64,000 nucleotides of DNA from Mycobacterium numidiamassiliense. Lineage in GTDB: Bacteria > Actinomycetota > Actinomycetes > Mycobacteriales > Mycobacteriaceae. The translations under genes and the position numbers were made by a program. Below, piece by piece: positions 8,629 through 17,127 of this stretch. Numbering within the stretch: position 1 is the stretch's first letter; each line of letters starts with the position of its first letter. A model generated the notes under the pieces. That model saw nothing but the letters and a program-made list of their open reading frames with translations. It was not told the origin of the DNA and ran no database searches. The DNA is taken from positions 1,289,066 through 1,353,065 of the forward strand of contig NZ_FUEZ01000004.1 in the NCBI RefSeq assembly GCF_900157365.1. The letters run 5' to 3'.

Positions 8629-9840
8629 ATGACTGACGTGTTGAGCGGGATCCGCGTGGTCGAGCTGGCCGCGTGGACGTTCGTCCCCGCGGCCGGCGCG
8701 GTGCTTGCCGACTGGGGTGCCGACGTCATCAAGGTCGAGCATCCTGAGACGGGCGACCCGCAGCGCGGGCTGATCAGTTCGGGGATCGTCACCGGCGCGG
8801 GGGAAGTGAACCACTTCGTCGAGCAGCCCAACCGCGGCAAGCGCAGCGTCGGGTTGGACACCTCCACCCCCGAAGGCCTCGAGCTGCTGATGACGCTGAT
8901 CGAGACCGCCGACGTCTTCATCACCAACCTGCTGCCCGACTCCCGACAGCGGATGGGCATCGACGTCGACCAGATCCGCGCCCGCAACCCGAAGATCATC
9001 TACGCGCGCGGCCACGGCTACGGCACCAAGGGCGAACTGTCCGCCCAGGGCGGTTTCGACCTGGCGGCGTACTGGGCGCGCGGCGGCATCGGCGATGCGT
9101 ACTCCGACGGCACCGGCTCCTATCCTCCGATTCAGCGACCGGGCTTCGGTGACTCCTACGGTGGTCTGGCGCTCGCGGCCGGCATTGCCGCAGCCCTGGT
9201 GAAACGCGAACGCACCGGTGAGCCATCGGTCGTCGACGTCTCCCTGCTCAACGCCGCAATCTGGCAGTTGGGCCCCGACATCGTCGGATCAGGCGTCACC
9301 GGTCAGGACATCCCAAAGTTCAACCTCGACGAGATGCCCAACCCGGTGGCGGGCATCTACAAGACCGGCGACAACCGGTTCATCGCCTTCGTGCTGTTAC
9401 AGGCCGACCGATTCTGGTCGGACTTCTGCACCCGGCTGGGCCGCACCGACCTGATCGACGACGAACGCTTCGCCAATGCCACGGTGCGGTTCGGCAACCG
9501 CAAGCAGTGCATCGCCGAACTGCGGGCCAGCTTCGCGTCGGAGAGCCTTGCGCACTGGGAGAAGGCGTTCGCCGGGTTCGACGGCGTGTGGGACGTCATG
9601 CGCACCGCCCACGAGGTGCACAGCGATCCGCAGGTGATCGCCAACGGGTACCTGCCGCGGGTCACCGACGCCAAGTCCAACGAGTTCGCGCTGGCGGCAA
9701 GCCCCGCCCAGTTCAACGAGATACCACTGGACCTCACGCGCGCGCCTGCACACGGTGAGCACACCGACGCCGTGCTGGCCGAGCTGGGATTCAGCGAGGA
9801 CGAGATCATCGAATTCAAGATCAACTCGGTGGTGCTGTAG
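8629..9840 (+). CDS. CaiB/BaiF (class III) CoA-transferase, copy 1
   Basis: This 403-aa class III CoA-transferase has the N-terminal LSGIRVVELA...ADWGADVIKVE signature, GKRSVGLD, and the FDLAAYWARGG segment holding the family aspartate nucleophile. Such enzymes move CoA between carboxylates to activate acids for beta-oxidation. A second copy at 62385-63596 differs at about 20 of 403 residues by eye and keeps long identical DNA tracts, in the same orientation. Both copies are followed at once by a double-VOC gene. Expression is probably controlled by the two TTGAC-N6-GTCAA sites upstream. Confidence 0.95.
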   Translation: MTDVLSGIRVVELAAWTFVPAAGAVLADWGADVIKVEHPETGDPQRGLISSGIVTGAGEVNHFVEQPNRGKRSVGLDTSTPEGLELLMTLIETADVFITNLLPDSRQRMGIDVDQIRARNPKIIYARGHGYGTKGELSAQGGFDLAAYWARGGIGDAYSDGTGSYPPIQRPGFGDSYGGLALAAGIAAALVKRERTGEPSVVDVSLLNAAIWQLGPDIVGSGVTGQDIPKFNLDEMPNPVAGIYKTGDNRFIAFVLLQADRFWSDFCTRLGRTDLIDDERFANATVRFGNRKQCIAELRASFASESLAHWEKAFAGFDGVWDVMRTAHEVHSDPQVIANGYLPRVTDAKSNEFALAASPAQFNEIPLDLTRAPAHGEHTDAVLAELGFSEDEIIEFKINSVVL

Positions 9841-9842
9841 CA

Positions 9843-10805
9843 ATGCCGATCTCCGAGGGTCTCGCGCGCCGATTCCTACACGTCAACCTCAACTGCGCCT
9901 CGGTGCAGTCCACCGAGAAACTCTACGGCGGCGTACTCGGACTGACCACACGGATGCGGACCGATCCCCAGGTGCCCGGCGACGGCAGCATCATGGGCCT
10001 GGACGGCCAGACCTACACCGAGACCGCGTTCCTCTACGACGATCGCGGGGGCCGCCGCAGCTGCGCCTTAGAAGCCATCGAGTGGAGCACCCCACCGCTG
10101 CAGCGCGACACCAACACCGATCCGGTGCGACCCGGCATCCGCTCCACGCTGCTGACCGTCACCGATCTCGCCGCTATCACCACGGACCTGCGCGCCGCCG
10201 GAGTACGGGTCTCCGACCCCATCGACGGTCTCATCTCGGGCAGCAAGTCGGTGCTCGCCCTGGATCCCGACGGTGCGGTGATCGAGCTCACCCAGACGCC
10301 GCCGGACGCCGACCCCCACCAGGGTGCGCTGTTCGGCGGCATCCGCATCGCAGCCATCGACGCCACGGCGACCGTCGCCTTCCTCACCGAGATCGGCTTC
10401 GCCGTCATCGACGGACCCAAGCGGGTCCCCGTCTCAGGCGAACAGCTCGCCCCCGGCGGCACTGCGGAGACCGTGGACTGTGTGGCGGCACGGCTGGCCC
10501 TGCCGGAGGACGGCGCACAGTTCACCCTTACCGTGGTCGAGCATCCAGACACTGCCCGGCATCCGAGGGCCGACGGCGGCAACAGCCAAGGACTCTACCG
10601 CTGCGCGCTGCGGGTGGAGAACGTCGCACGCGCACTGGCTCTGCTTCCGGATTGGATTGCCGTGCAAGGTGATCCGGTGTGGTGTCCGCTGCCAGGCACC
10701 AAGATCGACGGACTCTACGTCGCCTTCCTGCGCTCGCCGGACGGGGTGTTGTTTGAATTCGTCGAACGCCCCCTGTCATTCTTCACACCAGCACCGTCGC
10801 GGTGA
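9843..10805 (+). CDS. Two-domain VOC (glyoxalase/bleomycin-resistance fold) protein
   Basis: This 320-aa protein has two tandem vicinal-oxygen-chelate units: residues about 10-155 (RRFLHVNLNC ... DPDGAVIELTQ) and about 165-310 (IRIAAIDATATVAFLTEIGF ... SPDGVLFEFVE). Each ends in the characteristic DPDG/SPDG-x-x-(I/F)E strand that often carries a metal-binding glutamate. VOC enzymes include epimerases, isomerases and extradiol dioxygenases, and the reaction here is unknown. The gene starts 2 bp after the CoA-transferase stop. A homologue follows the second CoA-transferase copy at 63596, so the pair is a conserved module. Confidence 0.88.
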   Translation: MPISEGLARRFLHVNLNCASVQSTEKLYGGVLGLTTRMRTDPQVPGDGSIMGLDGQTYTETAFLYDDRGGRRSCALEAIEWSTPPLQRDTNTDPVRPGIRSTLLTVTDLAAITTDLRAAGVRVSDPIDGLISGSKSVLALDPDGAVIELTQTPPDADPHQGALFGGIRIAAIDATATVAFLTEIGFAVIDGPKRVPVSGEQLAPGGTAETVDCVAARLALPEDGAQFTLTVVEHPDTARHPRADGGNSQGLYRCALRVENVARALALLPDWIAVQGDPVWCPLPGTKIDGLYVAFLRSPDGVLFEFVERPLSFFTPAPSR

Positions 10806-10999
10806 TGCCCGCGTGGAGAGTCCTGACATGACCGGCCTATCCGACCCGACGACGCCCTTCACCCGCCGTGGCGGGTGGGAACGCACACCGCGCCTCCGAT
10901 GCCGTGGAACGTTCAACCGCACACAGCCACCCAGCCTGACGTTCATGCCGATCACAACATCGAGCTTGCTTCCCGAACTGCACCGAGAGGATATTCACT

Positions 11000-11467
11000 G
11001 TGAACCAACAGGTTCCGCTGGCTGAAGGATTGTTCACCTGGCCATCAGAGGATCCCGCTCTGATCGGCGGGCGATCCTCCGACGGACAGATCGTCTTCCC
11101 CTATCGCTCACACCGCATTATCGGCACCCGACGCGAAACGCTCGAGCCGGTGGAGCTACCGCGGCGCGGCACGCTATGGACGTTCACCACCCAGCAATTC
11201 CGGCCTCCGGCGCCGCCGTATGCCGGTGATGACGACGCGACGACTTTCACGCCGTTCGCGATCGGCTATGTGGAGCTTCCCGGAGCGTTGCGGGTGGAAG
11301 CCCGGCTCACCGAGAGCGACCCCGAGAAGCTGAGAATCGGTCAGCCGATGGAGCTTCGAATCGTGCCGTTGGGCAAGAACGCCGACGGCGATCAAACGAT
11401 GATCTTCGCGTTCGCGCCCGCCGACGGCGACGACGCAGCGGAAGGGGACACCGATGGCCGCAAGTGA
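11000..11467 (+). CDS. DUF35-like OB-fold protein lacking the zinc ribbon
   Basis: The 155-aa protein starts at GTG 11000 after a GAGAGG element. It keeps the OB-fold portion of DUF35 (RRGTLWTFTTQQFRPPAPPY, then FAIGYVELP and LRIGQPMELRIVPL) but has no cysteine at all, so the zinc ribbon is lost. It overlaps the following thiolase-like gene by 14 bp, the standard arrangement for a DUF35 protein and its thiolase-fold partner. It probably acts as an acyl-CoA-docking subunit of that enzyme. Confidence 0.82.
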   Translation: MNQQVPLAEGLFTWPSEDPALIGGRSSDGQIVFPYRSHRIIGTRRETLEPVELPRRGTLWTFTTQQFRPPAPPYAGDDDATTFTPFAIGYVELPGALRVEARLTESDPEKLRIGQPMELRIVPLGKNADGDQTMIFAFAPADGDDAAEGDTDGRK

Positions 11468-12602
11468 CGTCGCAATCGTCGGGGTGGGCCTACACCCGTT
11501 CGGCCGCTACCCCGGCAAGTCTGCCCTGGAGATGGGCGAAGAGGCCGTCTATGACGCACTCGTCGATGCCGGTGTGGCGTGGACGGACATTCAGGCGCTC
11601 TACGCCGGCAGCATGGAGGTCAAGAACCCTGAGGCCATCACCGCGCTGCTCGGCATGACCGGCATACCCGCGCGTGCAGTGTTCACCGGATGCGCCACCG
11701 GGGGCACGTCACTGGCCATGGCAGCCAACGCAATCCGCGTCGGAGACCACGACCTGACGATCGCGATCGGCCTCGACAAACATCCCCGCGGAGCGTTCTC
11801 CGACCACCCCTCGGTATCCGGGCTACCGGATTGGTACGGCCAAGCGGGACTGTTCTTGACCACCCACTTCTTCGGAATGAAGATCAACCGCTACATGCAC
11901 GACTACGGGATCAGCCACGAAACCCTGGCACGGGTTGCGGCCAAAGCCTTCCGCAACGGCGCGGCCAACCCCACGGCCTGGCGGCGCACACCTATCGGTG
12001 AACAGGAGATCCTGGCATCGCCCATCTTGAATTATCCACTGCGCCAGTACATGTACTGCGGACCCGACGAGGGTGCGGCGGCCGCAGTGCTGTGCCGGGC
12101 TGACCAAGCCCACAAGTACACCAAGCACCCCATTTACCTGCGGGCTTCCCAGCTGTTCTCCCGGCGTGCGGGCGCGCTGGAAGTTCTGAGCCCGTCCATC
12201 TCACTCACACCGGCGCCCAGTCCCACGGTCTTCGCGGCCCGGGCTGCCTTCGAGGAAGCCGGGATCGGTCCCGAGGACGTGGACGTGATCCAGCTGCAGG
12301 ACACCGACGCCGGCTCCGAGGTCATCCATCTGGCCGAGAACGGCTTTTGCGCTGACGGTGATCAGGAGAAGCTGATCGCGGCGGGCGAGACCGAGATCAC
12401 TGGCCGCCTGCCCGTCAACACCGACGGCGGCCTGCTGGCCAACGGCGAACCCGTTGGCGCGTCGGGGTTGCGCCAAATATTCGAACTGGTCACCCAGTTG
12501 CGCGGGCGTGCGGGCGCGCGCCAGGTGCACGCGCCGCGGGTCGGATATGCGCAGCTTTACGGCGCCCCCGGCACCGCCGCGGTCACCATCTTGTCAACCT
12601 GA
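11454..12602 (+). CDS. SCP-x/Ltp-type thiolase-fold enzyme with altered C-terminal active-site loop
   Basis: This 382-aa thiolase-superfamily protein has Cys80 in VFTGCATGGTSL, at the nucleophile position. The usual VHDCF segment is replaced by LQDTDAGSE, and the GHPxGxxG loop reads GEPVGASG, so the canonical histidines are absent. The C terminus keeps YAQLYGAPGTAAVTIL. It therefore probably is not an ordinary 3-ketoacyl-CoA thiolase and could be an aldolase-like or altered thiolase acting with the overlapping DUF35 protein upstream. The next gene is a conventional thiolase, which suggests different steps. Confidence 0.88.
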   Translation: MAASDVAIVGVGLHPFGRYPGKSALEMGEEAVYDALVDAGVAWTDIQALYAGSMEVKNPEAITALLGMTGIPARAVFTGCATGGTSLAMAANAIRVGDHDLTIAIGLDKHPRGAFSDHPSVSGLPDWYGQAGLFLTTHFFGMKINRYMHDYGISHETLARVAAKAFRNGAANPTAWRRTPIGEQEILASPILNYPLRQYMYCGPDEGAAAAVLCRADQAHKYTKHPIYLRASQLFSRRAGALEVLSPSISLTPAPSPTVFAARAAFEEAGIGPEDVDVIQLQDTDAGSEVIHLAENGFCADGDQEKLIAAGETEITGRLPVNTDGGLLANGEPVGASGLRQIFELVTQLRGRAGARQVHAPRVGYAQLYGAPGTAAVTILST

Positions 12603-12629
12603 CCCACACACAACCATGGGAGTCCGAAA

Positions 12630-13820
12630 ATGGCCGTAACCACCAGCCGCGCAGCGATCATCGCTGCCGCGCGCACCGCGATCGGCACCGCCCGCAGGGG
12701 CACGCTGGCCAACGTTGAGTCCAAGGATCTCGCCAAGCCGGTCGTGGCCGCGGCCATCGATCGGTCCGGTGTGGACGCCGCCGACTTCGAGGACCTGATC
12801 CTGGCCGAGGTCATGCAGGGCGGCGGTGACATCGCCCGTTACGTCGCGGTCGATCTCGGATTGACCGAGCTGCCGGGGCTCGCGCTCAACCGTCAGTGCG
12901 CATCGAGCCTCCCCGCGATCGCGGTCGCCGCCGGGCAGATCGCCGCGGGAATGAGCCGGGCGATCCTGGCCGGCGGAGCTGAATCAGCCTCGACCGCACC
13001 GATGTCGCGCAAGCGCAAGCCGTTCACCGCCGGCAGAGACGCCGACGACTGGGTCGACCCGTGGTTCTCCTTTTCCCACCCACCGACCCCGGACGCGCCG
13101 GCAATGGACATGTCGATCACGGTGGCCCAGAACTGCGCGGTCCAGTTCGGAATCTCGCGGGAAGCACAAGACCAGTGGGCGCTGCGCTCCCACCAGCGGG
13201 CCATCGCGGCCATCGACGCACGGGCCTTCGTCGAGGAGATCGTCCCGATCGAGGTCCCGCAGGCCGACGGCAGCACCACGACCTTCGCCCAGGACGAGCA
13301 CCCCCGTCGCGGCAGCACCCTGGAGACGCTGGCTGCCCTAAAGGTGCTACACCCCGAGATCGAGGGCTTCACCGTGACGGCCGGCAACTCCTCAGGCATC
13401 AACGACGCGGCCGCCGTCGTGGCACTGGCTGCGCCGACGACGCGCAACGATGTCCTGGCCAGCGTGCTGTCCTGGAGCGCGGTCGGGGTGGCGCCCAACC
13501 GCACCGGGAGCGCGCCGATCACGGCGATCCCCAAGGCGCTGGAGCTGGCCGGGCGAAAGATCGAGGACGTGGCACTGTTCGAGATCAACGAGGCGTTCGC
13601 CGCCCAAGCCGTGGCATGCGCCCGCGAACTGGGTCTAGATGAAGACATCGTCAACGTCTACGGCTCGGGCATCAGTCTGGGCCACCCGATCGCCGCGACC
13701 GGGGCCCGCATGGTCACCTCGGCGATCTATGAGTTGCGCCGCCGCGGCGGCGGCATCGGCGTCCTGTCGATGTGCGCCGGCGGTGGAATGGGTGCAGCCA
13801 TGGTGATCGAGGTGGCCTGA
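12630..13820 (+). CDS. Acetyl-CoA C-acyltransferase (FadA-type thiolase)
   Basis: This 396-aa protein has the full thiolase catalytic set: nucleophile Cys90 (LNRQCASSL), NEAFA (EINEAFAAQAVA), the histidine loop SLGHPIAATGARM and the second cysteine MCAGGGMGAAM. It should cleave 3-ketoacyl-CoA to acetyl-CoA (or propionyl-CoA) and a shortened acyl-CoA at the end of a beta-oxidation round. It follows the altered thiolase-like gene by 27 bp and precedes the CoA-transferase-like gene in what looks like one operon. Confidence 0.95.
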   Translation: MAVTTSRAAIIAAARTAIGTARRGTLANVESKDLAKPVVAAAIDRSGVDAADFEDLILAEVMQGGGDIARYVAVDLGLTELPGLALNRQCASSLPAIAVAAGQIAAGMSRAILAGGAESASTAPMSRKRKPFTAGRDADDWVDPWFSFSHPPTPDAPAMDMSITVAQNCAVQFGISREAQDQWALRSHQRAIAAIDARAFVEEIVPIEVPQADGSTTTFAQDEHPRRGSTLETLAALKVLHPEIEGFTVTAGNSSGINDAAAVVALAAPTTRNDVLASVLSWSAVGVAPNRTGSAPITAIPKALELAGRKIEDVALFEINEAFAAQAVACARELGLDEDIVNVYGSGISLGHPIAATGARMVTSAIYELRRRGGGIGVLSMCAGGGMGAAMVIEVA

Positions 13821-13889
13821 CGCGACCTATGCCCCGCACACAAATACGACGAGACCTTCCATGACCACCATCGGCGGGCAGACTCTCGC

Positions 13890-15128
13890 ATGTCGGACGG
13901 CGCCACGGTGACGCTGACCCATGGCCGCGGCGACTTCGCCGCGGCACTGCGCACGGAGCTGAATGAAGCAGCAAGCTCACGGGCGGCTGGTGCTGGTTTC
14001 ACGGTTGCCGTCGGCGATGGGGTCGGTCAGCTGCGCACAGTGGGCGACGGCACCGCTTTCGGTGCGGCGCTAAGCGCAGTGGCACGCGATATCGGCGGGA
14101 TACGGTTGGTGCTCAGTTGGCTGACCGCGCCCTTGGACGGCCTCGAGTCGGATGTATTCGCCGAGGTGGTGGCGTTGATGCCGGGTTGGGGTGTGCGAGC
14201 CGTGCTGCGCAGCCCGTCAGCACGATTCCTGCCCACCAGCCTCGCCGCTCAGCCGGCGCTGCTGCTCGGGCCGTTGCGGCCCGACGTGTTGATCACCCGG
14301 CTGGTGCAGCGCGGCGACCAGCTCCTGTTTAGCACCGAGGTGTCCTGGCAGCGAGAGCTCATCGACGCGGGCATCCCGGTGTTGGCGGTCATCGACAGCA
14401 CCGCCCCGGCCGCCAGCGCCGAGTCACCGCTGAATCCCGATCAGGTGCGCATCATCGGACGCAGTTGCGATGGCCCCTTTCAGTTCCTGCAGAAGGAGCC
14501 CGAACCGGTGCACGACGCGCTCGCCGATGAGGTGCTCAGATTCGTGTCCGCGGGAGCCCGGCTGCAGTATGGGCCGGGCCAGCTGGGCACCGCGCTGCTC
14601 CATCGCGCACGAGTTCCGCTGCGCCTAGACACCGGCCTGCTCACCGACGCCGTGGTCGATCTCGACCGCCGCGGCCTGCTTGTCGGTCAACCCTCGGCCA
14701 CCTATCTGCTAGGCAGCGACGTCCTCTACGACTGGGCCGACGGCCGCCCCATCCTGCGGGGCGTCGCGCACACCCACGACCTGACCCGCCTCAGCCACGG
14801 CGAGCCCCTTGTCACGGTCAACACCGCGATCGAAATCGACCCCGCTGGGCAGGTCAATGTCGAAGGGGTGGGCGACAAGGTCGTCGGCGGCATCGGCGGG
14901 CACCCCGACTACTGCCGGGCAGGCCGACTGAGCCGCGGCGGTCTGTCCATCATCGCCGTCCCGTCCACCTTCAACGGGCAGTCACCGTTGGTGGATCAGT
15001 TGAGCCGGCCAGCGTCGACCCCGGCTTTCGACGTCGACATCATCGTGACCGACAAGGGTTGCGCCGACGTGCGTTTAGCGGACTGGGCGCAGCGACGCAC
15101 GCTGATCACTGAACTGTTCGCGCGCTAG
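13890..15128 (+). CDS. Acetyl-CoA hydrolase/4-hydroxybutyrate CoA-transferase-like protein, catalytic Glu apparently missing
   Basis: The C-terminal half of this 412-aa protein matches the class I CoA-transferase/hydrolase family: GIGGHPDYCRAGRLSRGG, SIIAVPSTFNGQSPLV and VTDKGCADVR. The N-terminal half is divergent. In active relatives the catalytic glutamate lies in an IHSEM-like motif followed by a conserved SDG. By eye the matching segment here is LRLDTGLLTDAV, placing glycine where glutamate is expected. The protein may thus lack the covalent acyl-CoA-enzyme step and act as a CoA-ester binding protein or a different hydrolase. The ribosome-binding site is weak, so the start is uncertain. 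Confidence 0.8.
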   Translation: MSDGATVTLTHGRGDFAAALRTELNEAASSRAAGAGFTVAVGDGVGQLRTVGDGTAFGAALSAVARDIGGIRLVLSWLTAPLDGLESDVFAEVVALMPGWGVRAVLRSPSARFLPTSLAAQPALLLGPLRPDVLITRLVQRGDQLLFSTEVSWQRELIDAGIPVLAVIDSTAPAASAESPLNPDQVRIIGRSCDGPFQFLQKEPEPVHDALADEVLRFVSAGARLQYGPGQLGTALLHRARVPLRLDTGLLTDAVVDLDRRGLLVGQPSATYLLGSDVLYDWADGRPILRGVAHTHDLTRLSHGEPLVTVNTAIEIDPAGQVNVEGVGDKVVGGIGGHPDYCRAGRLSRGGLSIIAVPSTFNGQSPLVDQLSRPASTPAFDVDIIVTDKGCADVRLADWAQRRTLITELFAR

Positions 15129-15219
15129 CAGATTCGGGAGCCTCGAAGCGGGGCCCGACCATACCGGACCATCGGCACGCGAGAGCGCGCGTCGCGTAGA
15201 GGAGAGAGAAGATGCACCC

Positions 15220-15678
15220 ATGAAGGTGATCGCGTCCATCGACGATGCGATGCGACTGGTGGGCCACGAACTCGGAGTGAGCAGCTGGAAGGAGATTGAT
15301 CAGGCGCGCATCGACACCTTCGCCGACGTCACCGAAGATCACCAGTGGATACACGTCGATGCGGACCGCGCAGCATCGGACAGTCCTTACGGCGCCACGG
15401 TCGCGCATGGCTTCCTGCTCCTGTCGTTGATCCCGAAGTTGAGCAAGGACAACTACGTCGTTCAGAACGCGAAGATGGGTGTCAACTATGGGCTGAACAA
15501 GGTCCGTTTCATTGCCGCGGTCACTGCGGGCAGTCGGATCCGCATTCGCTCCGAACTGATCGACGCCGCCAAAGTGGCCGACAACGTCGTGAACCTGACC
15601 GTGCGCCACACCATCGAGATCGACGGATCTGACAAGCCAGCCGCAGTCGCCGACCTGATCGCACGGTACGTGTTCTGA
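15220..15678 (+). CDS. MaoC-like (R)-specific enoyl-CoA hydratase
   Basis: The 152-aa protein is a single hot-dog MaoC-type hydratase with the hydratase-2 motif FADVTEDHQWIHVD (catalytic D40 and H45), then VAHGFLLLSL and NYGLNKVRF. It closely resembles M. tuberculosis Rv0130 in length and motif placement. It hydrates trans-2-enoyl-CoA to (R)-3-hydroxyacyl-CoA. It is the last gene of the + strand group starting at 8629, with an AGGAGAGAGA element before the ATG. Confidence 0.93.
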   Translation: MKVIASIDDAMRLVGHELGVSSWKEIDQARIDTFADVTEDHQWIHVDADRAASDSPYGATVAHGFLLLSLIPKLSKDNYVVQNAKMGVNYGLNKVRFIAAVTAGSRIRIRSELIDAAKVADNVVNLTVRHTIEIDGSDKPAAVADLIARYVF

Positions 15679-16139
15679 GCGGGCTCCGCATCGACGCACG
15701 GAGCAGAGCCAGACACCATCGGCAGCGATCGGCACCCGGACCCCCGCGCCGAGGAGCGGGCGCCGTCTCGCGACCGGGGGTTCAGACTTGATCGTCCTGC
15801 TCACGCCGGACTCGCGATCGCGGACCGAACGTGAAATTCGGTCGGGAACCACTTCTGGCCGACAGGTAGCGAGCGACCATCACAGCCGACCCGATCGGCG
15901 GGCTTCTTCTTGGTGATATCCGCGATGGTGGGCACCTGGGCGTGGCAGATCATTCTGCGCCAGCCGGCATCGTCGACGGGGTCGAACCTGTCGCAGCAGC
16001 GCCGCTGGCGAGGCATCTGCCGCGAGCAACTTTGCTGTGCGGGTCGCAGTGGGTTCGTCGCAGGAGTGCTCGGCGATCGGTGGCTGGCTCGTGGTCGCCG
16101 GCGGGTTCTGGCGCACGGTCGGTCTCCTCGCTGTGGTGC
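15679..16139. other. Convergent intergenic region, 461 bp, with GC-rich hairpins
   Basis: This lies between the MaoC gene (+) and the LLM gene (-). No convincing gene is visible; short minus-strand frames have no recognisable domain. Two dyads occur: GCTCCG/CGGAGC at 15683-15704, and a larger one at 15740-15781. The rest is unexplained sequence, possibly decayed coding DNA. Confidence 0.5.
15740..15781. terminator. Nested GC-rich hairpin between convergent genes
   Basis: ACCCCCG at 15740-15746 pairs with CGGGGGT at 15775-15781, and inside it GCGCC (15746-15750) can pair with GGCGC (15759-15763). No U-tract follows, which is common for mycobacterial intrinsic terminators. The position between two convergent operons suits a terminator. 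Confidence 0.4.
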
Positions 16140-17111
16140 CTATCGAGCGAGAAGCGGTTTGAGTTTGGTGGCGATCAGTCGGATGTGATCCGCCACCAAC
16201 TGCTCTGGCATTCCTGCGATGGATGACCACAGGAAGATCTCCTCGACAGGTGCGTCGTCGACATAAGTTTGCACCGACTCGGCGACGACCTCGGGGGTGT
16301 TGTGGACGAACGCCCCGAGCACCCTGCCCAAGTCCGATTCGCTGCGGATGCGGTCGGGGTCGACCGGACGGGGGAGGGGCATGTCGGTGTCCTCGACCAT
16401 GTACCGCCGGTAGGAGTCGAGCTGATACCGCAGGTGTTCCTTCACCACGGGCCAGTCGGCCTCGGGGTCCTCGGTTACCCAACCCGAGAAGGAGCCCTTC
16501 ATGCGACCCACCGACGCATCGTGACCACCCGCGGCGAGTCCCTCTCGGTAGTGAGTCCACAGAGCGCCGTTCGCGCTTAGCAGACCGGCACCGAGTTTCC
16601 CGGCTCGTCTGGCCCCTTTCGGTCCCTGGTAGCCGAGATAGATCGGGATGTGACCGTGGACCGGCGCAGGCACATGCCGGTCATCAGAGAAGATCTCACG
16701 CAACTCTGTGACCCGGCGGTCAGTCGTAGTGTAACGCCGGGAGATGTCCGCCCTGAACAGTTCGTACTCCGGATGGCGATACCCCGCACCGAGACCGAGG
16801 TCGAGCCGTCCGCCGGAGATCACGTCAACGATGGTCGCCTCCTCGGCGATCTGAATCGCCGAGCGCAACGGCGCAAGCAGAACGGCGGTGCCGAGCCGAA
16901 CCTTCCGGGTGACCGCGCCCATCGCCGCCAACATCGTCAACGGCTGTGTGAGGTAGCCGTCCTCGAACAAGTGATGCTCACTGGTCCACACCGAGTCGAT
17001 GCCGAGGTGGTCGGCCTCTTGGCACATCTCCAACGTGAACCCGTAGAGCCGACTCCAGTCCTGGCGCCACGCGGGCGGGTTGCGCATGTCGAAGTACACG
17101 CCGACCTTCAT
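16140..17111 (-). CDS. LLM-class F420-dependent oxidoreductase (Rv3520c-like)
   Basis: This 323-aa luciferase-like monooxygenase-fold protein shows MKVGVYFDMRNP at the start, WTSEHHLFEDGYLTQPLTML, and LGLGAGYRHPEYELF. In mycobacteria this subfamily usually uses F420 rather than FMN. It is the third gene of a minus-strand operon after an OB-fold fusion and a thiolase, the same gene types as M. tuberculosis Rv3520c-Rv3522, although the arrangement differs. The substrate is not known; a keto/hydroxyl oxidoreduction on the same acyl-CoA route is likely. Confidence 0.9.
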   Translation of the reverse strand: MKVGVYFDMRNPPAWRQDWSRLYGFTLEMCQEADHLGIDSVWTSEHHLFEDGYLTQPLTMLAAMGAVTRKVRLGTAVLLAPLRSAIQIAEEATIVDVISGGRLDLGLGAGYRHPEYELFRADISRRYTTTDRRVTELREIFSDDRHVPAPVHGHIPIYLGYQGPKGARRAGKLGAGLLSANGALWTHYREGLAAGGHDASVGRMKGSFSGWVTEDPEADWPVVKEHLRYQLDSYRRYMVEDTDMPLPRPVDPDRIRSESDLGRVLGAFVHNTPEVVAESVQTYVDDAPVEEIFLWSSIAGMPEQLVADHIRLIATKLKPLLAR

Positions 17112-17127
17112 CGTCGAATCCGCGCTG

